Shown: positions 1-11,619 of the stretch, piece by piece
Position numbering within the stretch: the first letter of the stretch is position 1
Layout of the letters: each line of letters starts with the position of its first letter
From: Coriaria nepalensis
Taxonomy: Eukaryota > Streptophyta > Magnoliopsida > Cucurbitales > Coriariaceae
Direction of reading: 5' to 3'
DNA length: 64,000 bases
Assembly (NCBI GenBank): GCA_027186245.1
Contig: CP114481.1
Location: 46,159,501 to 46,223,500, forward strand
The notes under the pieces: generated by a model
Told to the model about the DNA's origin: nothing
Database searches by the model: none
Seen by the model: the letters and a program-made list of their open reading frames with translations, nothing else
Made by a program: the position numbers and the translations under genes

Positions 1-1278
1 AAAGCAAGTCGAACGCATTCTATTTTTTCAGTACAAACACAAGTTTTGTGCATAACTTGCAAATGATCAATGCAAGGAAAGTGTGCATTCGTTTAACCTT
101 AAAATCATTTCAATGAATCATTTCAAGTCAATAACTTATTTCAAAGCAAGTCGAACAAATTCTATTTTTGCACTACAAACACAAGTTTTGTGCATAACTT
201 GCAAATGATCAATGCAAGGAAAGTGTCCATTCGTTTAACCTTAAAATCATTTCAATGAGTCATTTCAAGTCAATATCTTCTTTCAAAGCAATTCGAACGA
301 ATTCTATTTTTTCACTACAAACACAACTTTTGTGCATAACTTGCAAATGATCATTGCAAGGAAAGTGTGTATTCGTTTAACCTTAAAATCATTTCAATGA
401 GTCATTTCAAGTCAATATCTTCTTTCAAAGCAAGTCGAACGCATTCTATTTTTGCACTACAAACACAAGTTTTGTGCATAACTTGCAAATGATCAATGCA
501 AGGAAAGTGTGCATTCGTTTAACCTTAAAATCATTTCAATGAGTCATTTCAAGTCAATATCTTCGTTCAAAGCAAGTCGAACAAATTCTATTTTTGCACT
601 ACAAACACGAGTTTTGTGCATAACTTGCAAATGATCAATGCAAGGAAACTGTGCATTCATTTAACCTTAAAATCATTTCAATGAGTCATTTCAACTCAAT
701 ATCTTCTTTCAAAGCAAGTCGAACGCATTCTATTTTTGCGCTACAAACACGAGTTTTGTGCATAACTTGCAAATGATCAATGCAAGGAAAGTGTGCATTC
801 GTTTAACCTTAAAATCATTTCAATGAATCATTTCAAGTCAATAACTTATTTCAAAGCAAGTCGAACAAATTCTATTTTTGCACTACAAACACAAGTTTTG
901 TGCATAACTTGCAAATGATCAATGCAAGGAAAGTGTGCATTCGTTTAACCTTAAAATCATTTCAATGAATCATTTCAAGTCAATAACTTATTTCAAAGCA
1001 AGTCGAACAAATTCTATTTTTGCACTACAAACACAAGTTTTGTGCATAACTTGCAAATGATCAATGCAAGGAAAGTGTCCATTCGTTTAACCTTAAAATC
1101 ATTTCAACGAGTCATTTCAACTCAATATCTTCTTTCAAAGCAAGTCGAACGCATTCTATTTTTGCACTACAGACACAAGTTTTGTGCATAACTTGCAAAT
1201 GATCAATGCAAGGAAAGTGTCCATTCGTTTAAACTTAAAATCATTTCAATGAGTCATTTCAACTCAATATCTTCTTTC

Positions 1279-1420
1279 AAAGCAAGTCGAAGGCATTTTA
1301 TTTTTGCACTACAAACACAAGTTTTGTGCATAACTTGCAAATGATCAATGCAAGGAAAGTGTGCATTCGTTTAATCTTAAAATCATTTCAATGAGTCATT
1401 TCAAGTCAATATCTTCTTTC
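1279..1420 (+). repeat. Monomer class GAAGG: GTCGAAGGCATTTTATTTTTG
   Basis: The distinguishing linked changes are GAAGGCATTTTA in place of GAACGCATTCTA, usually with TTCAACTCAATATC in the preceding monomer end and TTTAATCTTAAAA downstream. The class recurs from 1.3 kb to about 55 kb, most densely between 16 and 34 kb, where it often follows a monomer ending GTTTAAACTTAAAA. It removes the CpG at monomer position 14-15. Confidence 0.8.
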
Positions 1421-1846
1421 AAAGCAAGTCGAACGCATTCTATTTTTGCACTACAGACACAAGTTTTGTGCATAACTTGCAAATGATCAATGCAAGGAAA
1501 GTGTCCATTCGTTTAACCTTAAAATCATTTCAATGAGTCATTTCAAGTCAATATCTTCTTTCAAACCAAGTCGAACGCATTCTATTTTTGCACTACAAAC
1601 ACAAGTTTTGTGCATAACTTGCAAATGATCAATGCAAGGAAAGTGTGCATTCGTTTAACCTTAAAATCATTTCAATGAGTCATTTCAAGTCAATATCTTC
1701 TTTCAATGCAAGTCGAACGAATTCTAGTTTTGCACTACAGACACAACTTTTGTGCATAACTTGCAAATGATCATTGCAAGGAAAGTGTGCATTCGTTTAA
1801 CCTTAAAATCATTTCAATCAGTCATTTCAAGTCAATATCTTCTTTC

Positions 1847-1988
1847 AAAGCAATTCGAACGAATTCTATTTTTTCACTACAAACACAAGTTTTGTGCATA
1901 ACTTGCAAATGATCAATGCAAGGAAAGTGTGCATTCGTTTAACCTTAAAATCATTTCAATGAGTCATTTCAAGTCAATATCTTCTTTC
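1847..1988 (+). repeat. Monomer class ATTCGAAC: AAAGCAATTCGAACGAATTC
   Basis: This class replaces GCAAGTCGAACGC with GCAATTCGAACGA and has TTTTTTCACTAC in place of TTTTTGCACTAC. The change creates a short dyad, AATTCG-AA-CGAATT, that consensus monomers lack. Sub-forms differ downstream: ACAAGTTTTG (as here) or ACAACTTTTG (as at 285), with GATCATTGC, GATCAATGC or the TAAGCAAATCATC form. Variants with GGCAATTCG (16903) or ATTCGAGCG (38645) are derived from it. It is found throughout the array. Confidence 0.83.
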
Positions 1989-2130
1989 AAAGCAAGTCGA
2001 ACGAATTCTAGTTTTGCACTACAGACACAACTTTTGTGCATAACTTGCAAATGATCATTGCAAGGAAAGTGTGCATTCGTTTAACCTTAAAATCATTTCA
2101 ATCAGTCATTTCAAGTCAATATCTTCTTTC
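1989..2130 (+). repeat. Monomer class TAG: TTCTAGTTTT / CAGACACAACT / ATCATTGC
   Basis: Representative of a common, very distinct class with four linked changes from consensus: GAACGAATTC instead of GAACGCATTC, TTCTAGTT instead of TTCTATTT, CAGACACAACT instead of CAAACACAAGT, and GATCATTGC instead of GATCAATGC. Most copies are followed by AATCAGTCATTTC or AATAAGTCATTTC. Other examples are 4261, 9231, 18473, 36533, 47733 and 62799 (approximate starts). The class recurs across the whole window, so it probably predates the present HORs. The ATCATTGC change improves the internal palindrome. Copies with the left half but plain GATCAATGC (34242, 57539) look like mosaics. Confidence 0.85.
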
Positions 2131-2556
2131 AAAGCAAGTCGAACGCATTCTATTTTTTCACTACAAACACAAGTTTTGTGCATAACTTGCAAATGATCAA
2201 TGCAAGGAAAGTGTGCATTCGTTTAATCTTAAAATCATTTCAATAAGTCATTTCAACTCAATATCTTCTTTCAAAGCAAGTCGAACGCATTCTATTTTTG
2301 CACTACAAACACAAGTTTCGTGCATAACTTGCAAATGATCAATGCAAGGAAAGTGTGCATTCGTTTAACCTTAAAATCATTTCAATGAGTCATTTCAAGT
2401 CAATATCTTCTTTCAATGCAAGTCGAACGAATTCTAGTTTTGCACTACAGACACAACTTTTGTGCATAACTTGCAAATGATCATTGCAAGGAAAGTGTGC
2501 ATTCGTTTAACCTTAAAATCATTTCAATCAGTCATTTCAAGTCAATATCTTCTTTC

Positions 2557-5254
2557 AAAGCAAGTCGAACGCATTCTATTTTTTCAGTACAAACACAAGT
2601 TTTGTGCATAACTTGCAAATGATCAATGCAAGGAAAGTGTGCATTCGTTTAACCTTAAAATCATTTCAATGAATCATTTCAAGTCAATAACTTATTTCAA
2701 AGCAAGTCGAACAAATTCTATTTTTGCACTACAAACACAAGTTTTGTGCATAACTTGCAAATGATCAATGCAAGGAAAGTGTCCATTCGTTTAACCTTAA
2801 AATCATTTCAATGAGTCATTTCAAGTCAATATCTTCTTTCAAAGCAATTCGAACGAATTCTATTTTTTCACTACAAACACAACTTTTGTGCATAACTTGC
2901 AAATGATCATTGCAAGGAAAGTGTGCATTCGTTTAACCTTAAAATCATTTCAATGAGTCATTTCAAGTCAATATCTTCTTTCAAAGCAAGTCGAACGCAT
3001 TCTATTTTTGCACTACAAACACAAGTTTTGTGCATAACTTGCAAATGATCAATGCAAGGAAAGTGTGCATTCGTTTAACCTTAAAATCATTTCAATGAGT
3101 CATTTCAAGTCAATATCTTCGTTCAAAGCAAGTCGAACAAATTCTATTTTTGCACTACAAACACGAGTTTTGTGCATAACTTGCAAATGATCAATGCAAG
3201 GAAACTGTGCATTCATTTAACCTTAAAATCATTTCAATGAGTCATTTCAACTCAATATCTTCTTTCAAAGCAAGTCGAACGCATTCTATTTTTGCGCTAC
3301 AAACACGAGTTTTGTGCATAACTTGCAAATGATCAATGCAAGGAAAGTGTGCATTCGTTTAACCTTAAAATCATTTCAATGAATCATTTCAAGTCAATAA
3401 CTTATTTCAAAGCAAGTCGAACAAATTCTATTTTTGCACTACAAACACAAGTTTTGTGCATAACTTGCAAATGATCAATGCAAGGAAAGTGTGCATTCGT
3501 TTAACCTTAAAATCATTTCAATGAATCATTTCAAGTCAATAACTTATTTCAAAGCAAGTCGAACAAATTCTATTTTTGCACTACAAACACAAGTTTTGTG
3601 CATAACTTGCAAATGATCAATGCAAGGAAAGTGTCCATTCGTTTAACCTTAAAATCATTTCAACGAGTCATTTCAACTCAATATCTTCTTTCAAAGCAAG
3701 TCGAACGCATTCTATTTTTGCACTACAGACACAAGTTTTGTGCATAACTTGCAAATGATCAATGCAAGGAAAGTGTCCATTCGTTTAAACTTAAAATCAT
3801 TTCAATGAGTCATTTCAACTCAATATCTTCTTTCAAAGCAAGTCGAAGGCATTTTATTTTTGCACTACAAACACAAGTTTTGTGCATAACTTGCAAATGA
3901 TCAATGCAAGGAAAGTGTGCATTCGTTTAATCTTAAAATCATTTCAATGAGTCATTTCAAGTCAATATCTTCTTTCAAAGCAAGTCGAACGCATTCTATT
4001 TTTGCACTACAGACACAAGTTTTGTGCATAACTTGCAAATGATCAATGCAAGGAAAGTGTCCATTCGTTTAACCTTAAAATCATTTCAATGAGTCATTTC
4101 AAGTCAATATCTTCTTTCAAACCAAGTCGAACGCATTCTATTTTTGCACTACAAACACAAGTTTTGTGCATAACTTGCAAATGATCAATGCAAGGAAAGT
4201 GTGCATTCGTTTAACCTTAAAATCATTTCAATGAGTCATTTCAAGTCAATATCTTCTTTCAATGCAAGTCGAACGAATTCTAGTTTTGCACTACAGACAC
4301 AACTTTTGTGCATAACTTGCAAATGATCATTGCAAGGAAAGTGTGCATTCGTTTAACCTTAAAATCATTTCAATCAGTCATTTCAAGTCAATATCTTCTT
4401 TCAAAGCAATTCGAACGAATTCTATTTTTTCACTACAAACACAAGTTTTGTGCATAACTTGCAAATGATCAATGCAAGGAAAGTGTGCATTCGTTTAACC
4501 TTAAAATCATTTCAATGAGTCATTTCAAGTCAATATCTTCTTTCAAAGCAAGTCGAACGAATTCTATTTTTGCACTACAAACACAAGTTTTGTGCATAAC
4601 TTGCAAATGATCAATGCAAGGAAAGTGTGCATTCGTTTAACCTTAAAATCATTTCAATCAGTCATTTCAAGTCAATATCTTCTTTCAAAGCAATTCGAAC
4701 GAATTCTATTTTTTCACTACAAACACAACTTTTGTGCATAACTTGCAAATGATCATTGCAAGGAAAGTGTGCATTCGTTTAACCTTAAAATCATTTCAAT
4801 CAGTCATTTCAAGTCAATATCTTCTTTCAAAGCAAGTCGAACGCATTCTATTTTTTCACTACAAACACAAGTTTTGTGCATAACTTGCAAATGATCAATG
4901 CAAGGAAAGTGTGCATTCGTTTAATCTTAAAATCATTTCAATAAGTCATTTCAACTCAATATCTTCTTTCAAAGCAAGTCGAACGCATTCTATTTTTGCG
5001 CTACAAACACAAGTTTTGTGCATAACTTGCAAATGATCAATGCAAGGAAAGTGTGCATTCGTTTAACCTTAAAATCATTTCAATGAGTCATTTCAAGTCA
5101 ATATCTTCTTTCAATGCAAGTCGAACGAATTCAAGTTTTGCACTACAGACACAACTTTTGTGCATAACTTGCAAATGATCATTGCAAGGAAAGTGTGCAT
5201 TCGTTTAACCTTAAAATCATTTCAATGAGTCATTTCAAGTCAATATCTTCTTTC
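2557..5254 (+). repeat. HOR unit, 19 monomers, copy 2 with one extra monomer
   Basis: Collinear with 1-2556 through about 4544. There, instead of the TAG-class monomer (1989-2130), two monomers occur (4545-4686 and 4687-4828), after which collinearity resumes at an offset of 2698 bp (19 monomers): AATAAGTCATTTCAACTC lies at 2241 and 4939. The monomer at 4545 begins GAACGAATTC like the TAG class but continues TATTTTTGC with GATCAATGC, so it looks like a mosaic made during an unequal exchange. Confidence 0.8.
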
Positions 5255-7668
5255 AAACCAAGTCGAACGCATTCTATTTTTGCACTACAAACACAAGTTT
5301 TGTGCATAACTTGCAAATGATCAATGCAAGGAAAGTGTGCATTCGTTTAACCTTAAAATCATTTCAATCAGTCATTTCAAGTCAATATCTTCTTTCAAAG
5401 CAAGTCGAAGGAATTTTATTTTTGCACTACAAACACAAGTTTTGTGCATAACTTGCAAATGATCAATGCAAGGAAAGTGTGCATTCGTTTAATCTTAAAA
5501 TCATTTCAATGAGTCATTTCAAGTCAATATCTTCTTTCAAAGCAAGTCGAACGCATTCTATTTTTGCACTACAAACACAAGTTTTGTGCATAACTTGCAA
5601 ATGATCAATGCAAGGAAAGTGTCCATTCGTTTAACCTTAAAATCATTTCAATGAGTCATTTCAACTCAATATCTTCTTTCAAAGCAATTCGAACGAATTC
5701 TATTTTTTCACTACAAACACAACTTTTGTGCATAACTTGCAAACGATCAATGCGAGGAAAGTGTGCATTCGTTTAACCTTAAAATCATTTCAATGAGTCA
5801 GTCCAAGTCAATAACTTATTTCAAAGCAAGTCGAACAAATTCTATTTTTGCACTACAAACACGAGTTTTGTGCATAACTTGCAAATGATCAATGCAAGGA
5901 AAGTGTGCATTCATTTAACCTTAAAATCATTTCAATGAGTCATTTCAACTCAATATCTTCTTTCAAAGCAAGTCGAACGCATTCTATTTTTGCGCTACAA
6001 GCACAAGTTTTGTGCATAACTTGCAAATGATCAATGCAAGGAAAGTGTGCATTCGTTTAACCTTAAAATCATTTCAATCAGTCATTTCAAGTCAATATCT
6101 TCTTTCAAAGCAAGTCGAACGCATTCTATTTTTTCACTACAAACACAAGTTTTGTGCATAACTTGCAAATGATCAATGCAAGGAAAGTGTGCATTCGTTT
6201 AACCTTAAAATCATTTCAATGAGTCATTTCAAGTCAATATCTTCTTTCAAAGCAAGTCGAACGCATTCTATTTTTGCACTACAAACACAAGTTTTGTGCA
6301 TAACTTGCAAATGATCAATGCAAGGAAAGTGTCCATTCGTTTAACCTTAAAATCATTTCAATGAGTCATTTCAACTCAATATGTTCTTTCAAAGCAATTC
6401 GAACGAATTCTATTTTTTCACTACAAACACAACTTTTGTGCATAACTTGCAAATGATCAATGCAAGGAAAGTGTGCATTCGTTTAACCTTAAAATCATTT
6501 CAATGAGTCAGTCCAAGTCAATAACTTCTTTCAAACCAAGTCGAACGCATTCTATTTTTGCACTACAAACACAAGTTTGGTGCATAACTTGCAAATGATC
6601 AATGCAAGGAAAGTGTGCATTCGTTTAACCTTAAAATCATTTCAATGAGTCATTTCAAGTCAATATCTTCTTTCAAAGCAAGTCGAACGCATTCTATTTT
6701 TGCACTACAAACACAAGTTTTGTGCATAACTTGCAAATGATCAATGCAAGGAAAGTGTGCATTCGTTTAACCTTAAAATCATTTCAATCAGTCATTTCAA
6801 GTCAATATCTTCTTTCAAAGCAAGTCGAACGAATTCTAGTTTTGCACTACAGACACAACTTTTGTGCATAACTTGCAAATGATCAATGCAAGGAAAGTGT
6901 CCATTCGTTTAACCTTAAAATCATTTCAATAAGTCATTTCAACTCAGTATCTTCTTTCAAAGCAAGTCGAACGCATTCTATTTTTGCGCTACAAACACAA
7001 GTTTTGTGCATAACTTGCAAATGATCAATGCAAGGAAAGTGTGCATTCGTTTAACCTTAAAATCATTTCAATGAGTCATTTCAAGTCAATATCTTCTTTC
7101 AATGCAAGTCGAACGAATTCTAGTTTTGCACTACAGACACAACTTTTGTGCACAACTTCCAAATGATCATTGCAAGGAAAGTGTGCATTCGTTTAACCTT
7201 AAAATCATTTCAATCAGTCATTTCAAGTCAATATCTTCTTTCAAACCAAGTCGAACGCATTCTATTTTTTCACTACAAACACAAGTTTTGTGCATAACTT
7301 GCAAATGATCAATGCAAGGAAAGTGTGCATTCGTTTAACCTTAAAATCATTTCAATGAATCATTTCAAGTCAATAACTTATTTCAAAGCAAGTCAAACAA
7401 ATTCTATTTTTGCACTACAAACACAAGTTTTGTGCAAAACTTGCAAATGATCAATGCAAGGAAAGTGTCCATTCGTTTAACCTTAAAATCATTTCAATGA
7501 GTCATTTCAACTCAATATCTTCTTTCAAAGCAATTCGAACGAATTGTACTTTTTCACTACAAACACAACTTTTGTGCATAACTTGCAAATGATCATTGCA
7601 AGGAAAGTGTGCATTCGTTTAACCTTAAAATCATTTCAATGAGTCATTTCAAGTCAATATCTTCTTTC

Positions 7669-7810
7669 AAAGCAAGTCGAACGCATTCTATTTTTGCACT
7701 ACAAACACAAGTTTTGTGCATAACTTGCAAATGATCAATGCAAGGAAAGTGTGCATTCGTTTAACCTTAAAATCATTTCAATGAGTCATTTCAAGTCAAT
7801 ATCTTCTTTC
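7669..7810 (+). repeat. Reference monomer, identical to consensus
   Basis: This copy matches the consensus I derived at all 142 positions and is a good probe for the family. In order it holds: AAAGCAAGTCGAACGCATTC (1-20), a T-rich run (21-27), TGCAC (27-31), CACAA-GTT-TTGTG (38-50), GTGCATAACTTGC (48-60), an imperfect palindrome CTTGCA/TGCAAG centred on TGATCA (56-76), GTGTGCATTCG (81-91), TTTAACCTTAAAA (92-104), two copies of TCATTTCAA (105-113 and 118-126), and a pyrimidine-rich end ATATCTTCTTTC (131-142). CpGs lie at 10-11, 14-15 and 90-91. Because 142 is not a multiple of three, any reading frame shifts at every monomer, which argues against coding. Confidence 0.9.
7724..7744. other. Imperfect palindrome in each monomer (shown in reference copy)
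   Basis: Monomer positions 56-76 contain arms CTTGCA and TGCAAG around a centre that includes TGATCA. In TAG-class monomers the centre is ATGATCAT, which makes a 20-bp perfect palindrome interrupted by one extra A. Consensus copies have one additional mismatch. TAAGC copies lose the left arm and the centre. A second small dyad, CACAA-GTT-TTGTG, lies at monomer positions 38-50. Whether these extrude cruciforms or bind a protein is unknown. Confidence 0.75.
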
Positions 7811-9629
7811 AAAGCAAGTCGAACAAATTCTATTTTTGCACTACAAACACGAGTTTTGTGCATAACTTGCAAATGATCAATGCAAGGAAAGTGTGCATTC
7901 ATTTAACCTTAAAATCATTTCAATGAGTCATTTCAACTCAATATCTTCTTTCAAAGCAAGTCGAACGCATTCTATTTTTGCGCTACAAACACGAGTTTTG
8001 TGCATAACTTGCAAATGATCAATGCAAGGAAAGTGTGCATTCGTTTAACCTTAAAATCATTTCAATCAGTCATTTCAAGTCAATATCTTCTTTCAAAGCA
8101 AGTCGAACGCATTCTATTTTTGCACTACAAACACAAGTTTTGTGCATAACTTGCAAATGATCAATGCAAGGAAAGTGTGCATTCGTTTAACCTTAAAATC
8201 ATTTCAATCAGTCATTTCAAGTCAATATCTTCTTTCAAAGCAAGTCGAACGCATTCTATTTTTTCACTACAAACACAAGTTTTGTGCATAACTTGCAAAT
8301 GATCAATGCAAGGAAAGTGTGCATTCGTTTAATCTTAAAATCATTTCAATGAGTCATTCCAAGTCAATATCTTCTTTCAAAGCAAGTCGAACGCATTCTA
8401 TTTTTGCACTACAGACACAACTTTTGTGCATAACTTGCAAATGATCAATGCAAGGAAAGTGTCCATTCGTTTAACCTTAAAATCATTTCAATGAGTCATT
8501 TCAACTCAATATCTTCTTTCAAAGCAAGTCGAACGCATTCTATTTTTGCGCTACAAACACAAGTTTTGTGCATAACTTGCAAATGATCAATGCAAGGAAA
8601 GTGTGCATTCGTTTAACCTTAAAATCATTTCAATCAGTCATTTCAAGTCAATATCTTCTTTCAAAGCAAGTCGAACGCATTCTATTTTTGCACTACAAAC
8701 ACAAGTTTTGTGCATAACTTGCAAATGATCAATGCAAGGAAAGTGTGCATTCGTTTAACCTTAAAATCATTTCAATGAATCATTTCAAGTCAATAACTTA
8801 TTTCAAAGCAAGTCGAACAAATTCTATTTTTGCACTACAAACACAAGTTTTGTGCATAACTTGCAAATGATCAATGCAAGGAAAGTGTGCATTCGTTTAA
8901 CCTTAAAATCATTTCAATGAGTCATTTCAAGTCAATATCTTCTTTCAATGCAAGTCGAACGAATTCTAGTTTTGCACTACAGACACAACTTTTGTGCATA
9001 ACTTGCAAATGATCATTGCAAGGAAAGTGTGCATTCGTTTAACCTTAAAATCATTTCAATCAGTCATTTCAAGTCAATATCTTCTTTCAAAGCAATTCGA
9101 ACGAATTCTATTTTTTCACTACAAACACAAGTTTTGTGCATAACTTGCAAATGATCAATGCAAGGAAAGTGTGCATTCGTTTAACCTTAAAATCATTTCA
9201 ATGAGTCATTTCAAGTCAATATCTTCTTTCAAAGCAAGTCGAACGAATTCTAGTTTTGCACTACAGACACAACTTCATGCATAACTTGCAAATGATCATT
9301 GCAAGGAAAGTGTGCATTCGTTTAACCTTAAAATCATTTCAATCAGTCATTTCAAGTCAATATCTTCTTTCAAAGCAAGTCGAACGCATTCTATTTTTTC
9401 ACTACAAACACAAGTTTTGTGCATAACTTGCAAATGATCAATGCAAGGAAAGTGTGCATTCGTTTAATCTTAAAATCATTTCAATGAGTCATTCCAAGTC
9501 AATATCTTCTTTCAATGCAAGTCGAACGCATTCTATTTTTGCACTACAGACACAACTTTTGTGGATAACTTGCAAATGATCAATGCAAGGAAAGTGTCCA
9601 TTCGTTTAACCTTAAAATCATTTCAATGA

Positions 9630-11619
9630 GTCATTTCAACTCAATATCTTCTTTCAAAGCAAGTCGAACGCATTCTATTTTTGCGCTACAAACACAAGTT
9701 TTGTGCATAACTTGCAAATGATCAATGCAAGGAAAGTGTGCATTCGTTTAACCTTAAAATCATTTCAATGAGTCATTTCAAGTCAATATCTTCTTTCAAA
9801 GCAAGTCGAACGAATTCTAGTTTTGCACTACAGACACAACTTTTGTGCATAACTTGCAAATGATCATTGCAAGGAAAGTGTGCATTCGTTTAACCTTAAA
9901 ATCATTTCAATCAGTCATTTCAAGTCAATATGTTCTTTCAAAGCAAGTCGAACGCATTCTATTTTTGCACTACAAACACAAGTTTTGTGCATAACTTGCA
10001 AATGATCAATGCAAGGAAAGTGTGCATTCGTTTAACCTTAAAATCATTTCAATGAATCATTTCAAGTCAATAACTTATTTCAAAGCAAGTCGAACAGATT
10101 CTATTTTTGCACTACAAACACAAGTTTTGTGCATAACTTGCAAATGATCAATGCAAGGAAAGTGTCCATTCGTTTAACCTTAAAATCATTTCAATGAGTC
10201 ATTTCAACTCAATATCTTCTTTCAAAGCAATTCGAACGAATTCTATTTTTTCACTACAAACACAACTTTTGTGCATAACTTGCAAATGATCAATGCAAGG
10301 AAAGTGTGCATTCGTTTAACCTTAAAATCATTTCAATGAGTCAGTCCAAGTCAATAACTTATTTCAAAGCAAGTCGAACAAATTCTATTTTTGCACTACA
10401 AACACAAGTTTTGTGCATAACTTGCAAATGATCAATGCAAGGAAAGTGTGCATTCATTTAACCTTAAAATCATTTCAATGAGTCATTTCAACTCAATATC
10501 TTCTTTCAAAGAAAGTCGAACGCATTCTATTTTTGCGCTACAAACACAAGTTTTGTGCATAACTATGCAAATGATCAATGCAAGGAAAGTGTTCATTCGT
10601 TTAACCTTAAAATCATTTCAATGAGTCATTTCAAGTCAATATCTTCTTTCAAAGCAAGTCGAACGAATTCTAGTTTTGCACTACAGACACAACTTTTGTG
10701 CAAAACTTGCAAATGATCATTGCAAGGAAAGTGTGCATTCGTTTAATCTTAAAATCATTTCAATCAGTCATTTCAAGTCAATATCTTCTTTCAAAGCAAG
10801 TCGAACGCATTCTATTTTTTCACTACAAACACAAGTTTTGTGCATAACTTGCAAATGATCAATGCAAGGAAAGTGTGCATTCATTTAACCTTAAAATCAT
10901 TTCAATGAGTCATTTCAACTCAATATCTTCTTTCAAAGCAAGTCGAACGCATTCTATTTTTGCGCTACAAACACAAGTTTTGTGCATAACTATGCAAATG
11001 ATCAATGCAAGGAAGGTGTGCATTCGTTTAACCTTTAAATCATTTCAATGAGTCATTTCAAGTCAATATCTTCTTTCAAAGCAAGTCGAACGAATTCTAG
11101 TTTTGCACTACAGACACAACTTTTGTGCATAACTTGCAAATGATCATTGCAAGGAAAGTGTGCATTCGTTTAACCTTAAAATCATTTCAATCAGTCATTT
11201 CAAGTCAATATCTTCTTTCAAAGCAAGTCGAACGCATTCTATTTTTTCACTACAAACACAAGTTTTGTGCATAACTTGCAAATGATCAATGCAAGGAAAG
11301 TGTGCATTCGTTTAACCTTAAAATCATTTCAATGAGTCATTTCAAGTCAATATCTTCTTTCAAACCAAGTCGAACGCATTCTATTTTTGCACTACAAACA
11401 CAAGTTTGGTGCATAACTTGCAAATGATCAATGCAAGGAAAGTGTGCATTCGTTTAAACTTAAAATCATTTCAATGAGTCATTTCAACTCAATATCTTCT
11501 TTCAAAGCAAGTCGAAGGCATTTTATTTTTGCACTACAAACACAAGTTTTGTGCATAACTTGCAAATGATCAATGCAAGGAAAGTGTGCATTCGTTTAAT
11601 CTTAAAATCATTTCAATGA
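9630..11619 (+). repeat. HOR unit, 14 monomers, copy 1
   Basis: Tandem duplicate of 11620-13609 at 1990-bp spacing. Shared markers include AACTATGCAAATG with GTGTTCATTCG (10563/12553), AAAGAAAGTCG (10508/12498), AACTATGCAAATG with GGAAGGTGTG (10991/12981) and AAGTTTGGTGC (11402/13392). The exact junction is uncertain by tens of bases because flanking monomers are similar. Confidence 0.8.
10508..10650 (+). repeat. 143-bp monomer with AACTATGCAAATG insertion
   Basis: One extra A changes AACTTGCAAATG to AACTATGCAAATG, giving a 143-bp monomer. The same insertion occurs at about 10563, 10991, 12553, 12981 and 15823 and nowhere else that I see, so it marks a segment confined to 10.5-15.9 kb. The pairs 10563/12553 and 10991/12981 are separated by 1990 bp (14 monomers plus the two inserted bases), evidence for the 14-monomer duplication. 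Confidence 0.85.

Larger units (their letters stand above)
1..2556 (+). repeat. HOR unit, 18 monomers, copy 1
   Basis: The order of variant monomers from base 1 is repeated from base 2557. Shared rare markers at 2556-bp spacing include TTTTTTCAGTAC (29/2585), ATCTTCGTTCAAAG (565/3121), AACGAGTCATTTC (1107/3663) and TTTGCGCTACAAACACGAG (739/3295). Few differences are visible in the first 13 monomers. The true left end may lie outside the window. Confidence 0.85.
5255..9629 (+). repeat. Mixed monomers without clear tandem HOR
   Basis: About 31 monomers of the same family and phase. I found no adjacent HOR duplication. Local similarities exist: 8.7-9.5 kb follows the class order of 1.5-2.3 kb at an offset of 7242 bp (51 monomers), and the CAGTCC junctions near 5799 and 6509 sit in similar contexts. 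A one-base deletion (ACAACTTCATGC) lies near 9275. No non-satellite sequence is present. Confidence 0.75.

Noticed and set aside
7102..7592. Open frames of 60-68 codons (7102-7308, 7410-7592), and similar ones at 10676, 18208, 24461, 29009 and 33036
   Set aside because: All are the same frame of the satellite extended where a variant, most often GTGCAAAACTTGC, replaces the stop in GTGCATAACTTGC. In others the start is created by a local substitution. None is a gene.
7706..7718. CACAA-GTT-TTGTG as a transcription terminator hairpin
   Set aside because: The 5-bp AT-rich stem occurs in nearly every monomer, has no T-tract behind it, and there is no transcription unit to end.
7758..7774. CENP-B box candidate at ATTCGTTTAACC (also ATTCGAACGA)
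   Set aside because: It matches the TTCG and the internal A of the known box, but the CGGG half is absent, so only about five of nine essential bases fit.
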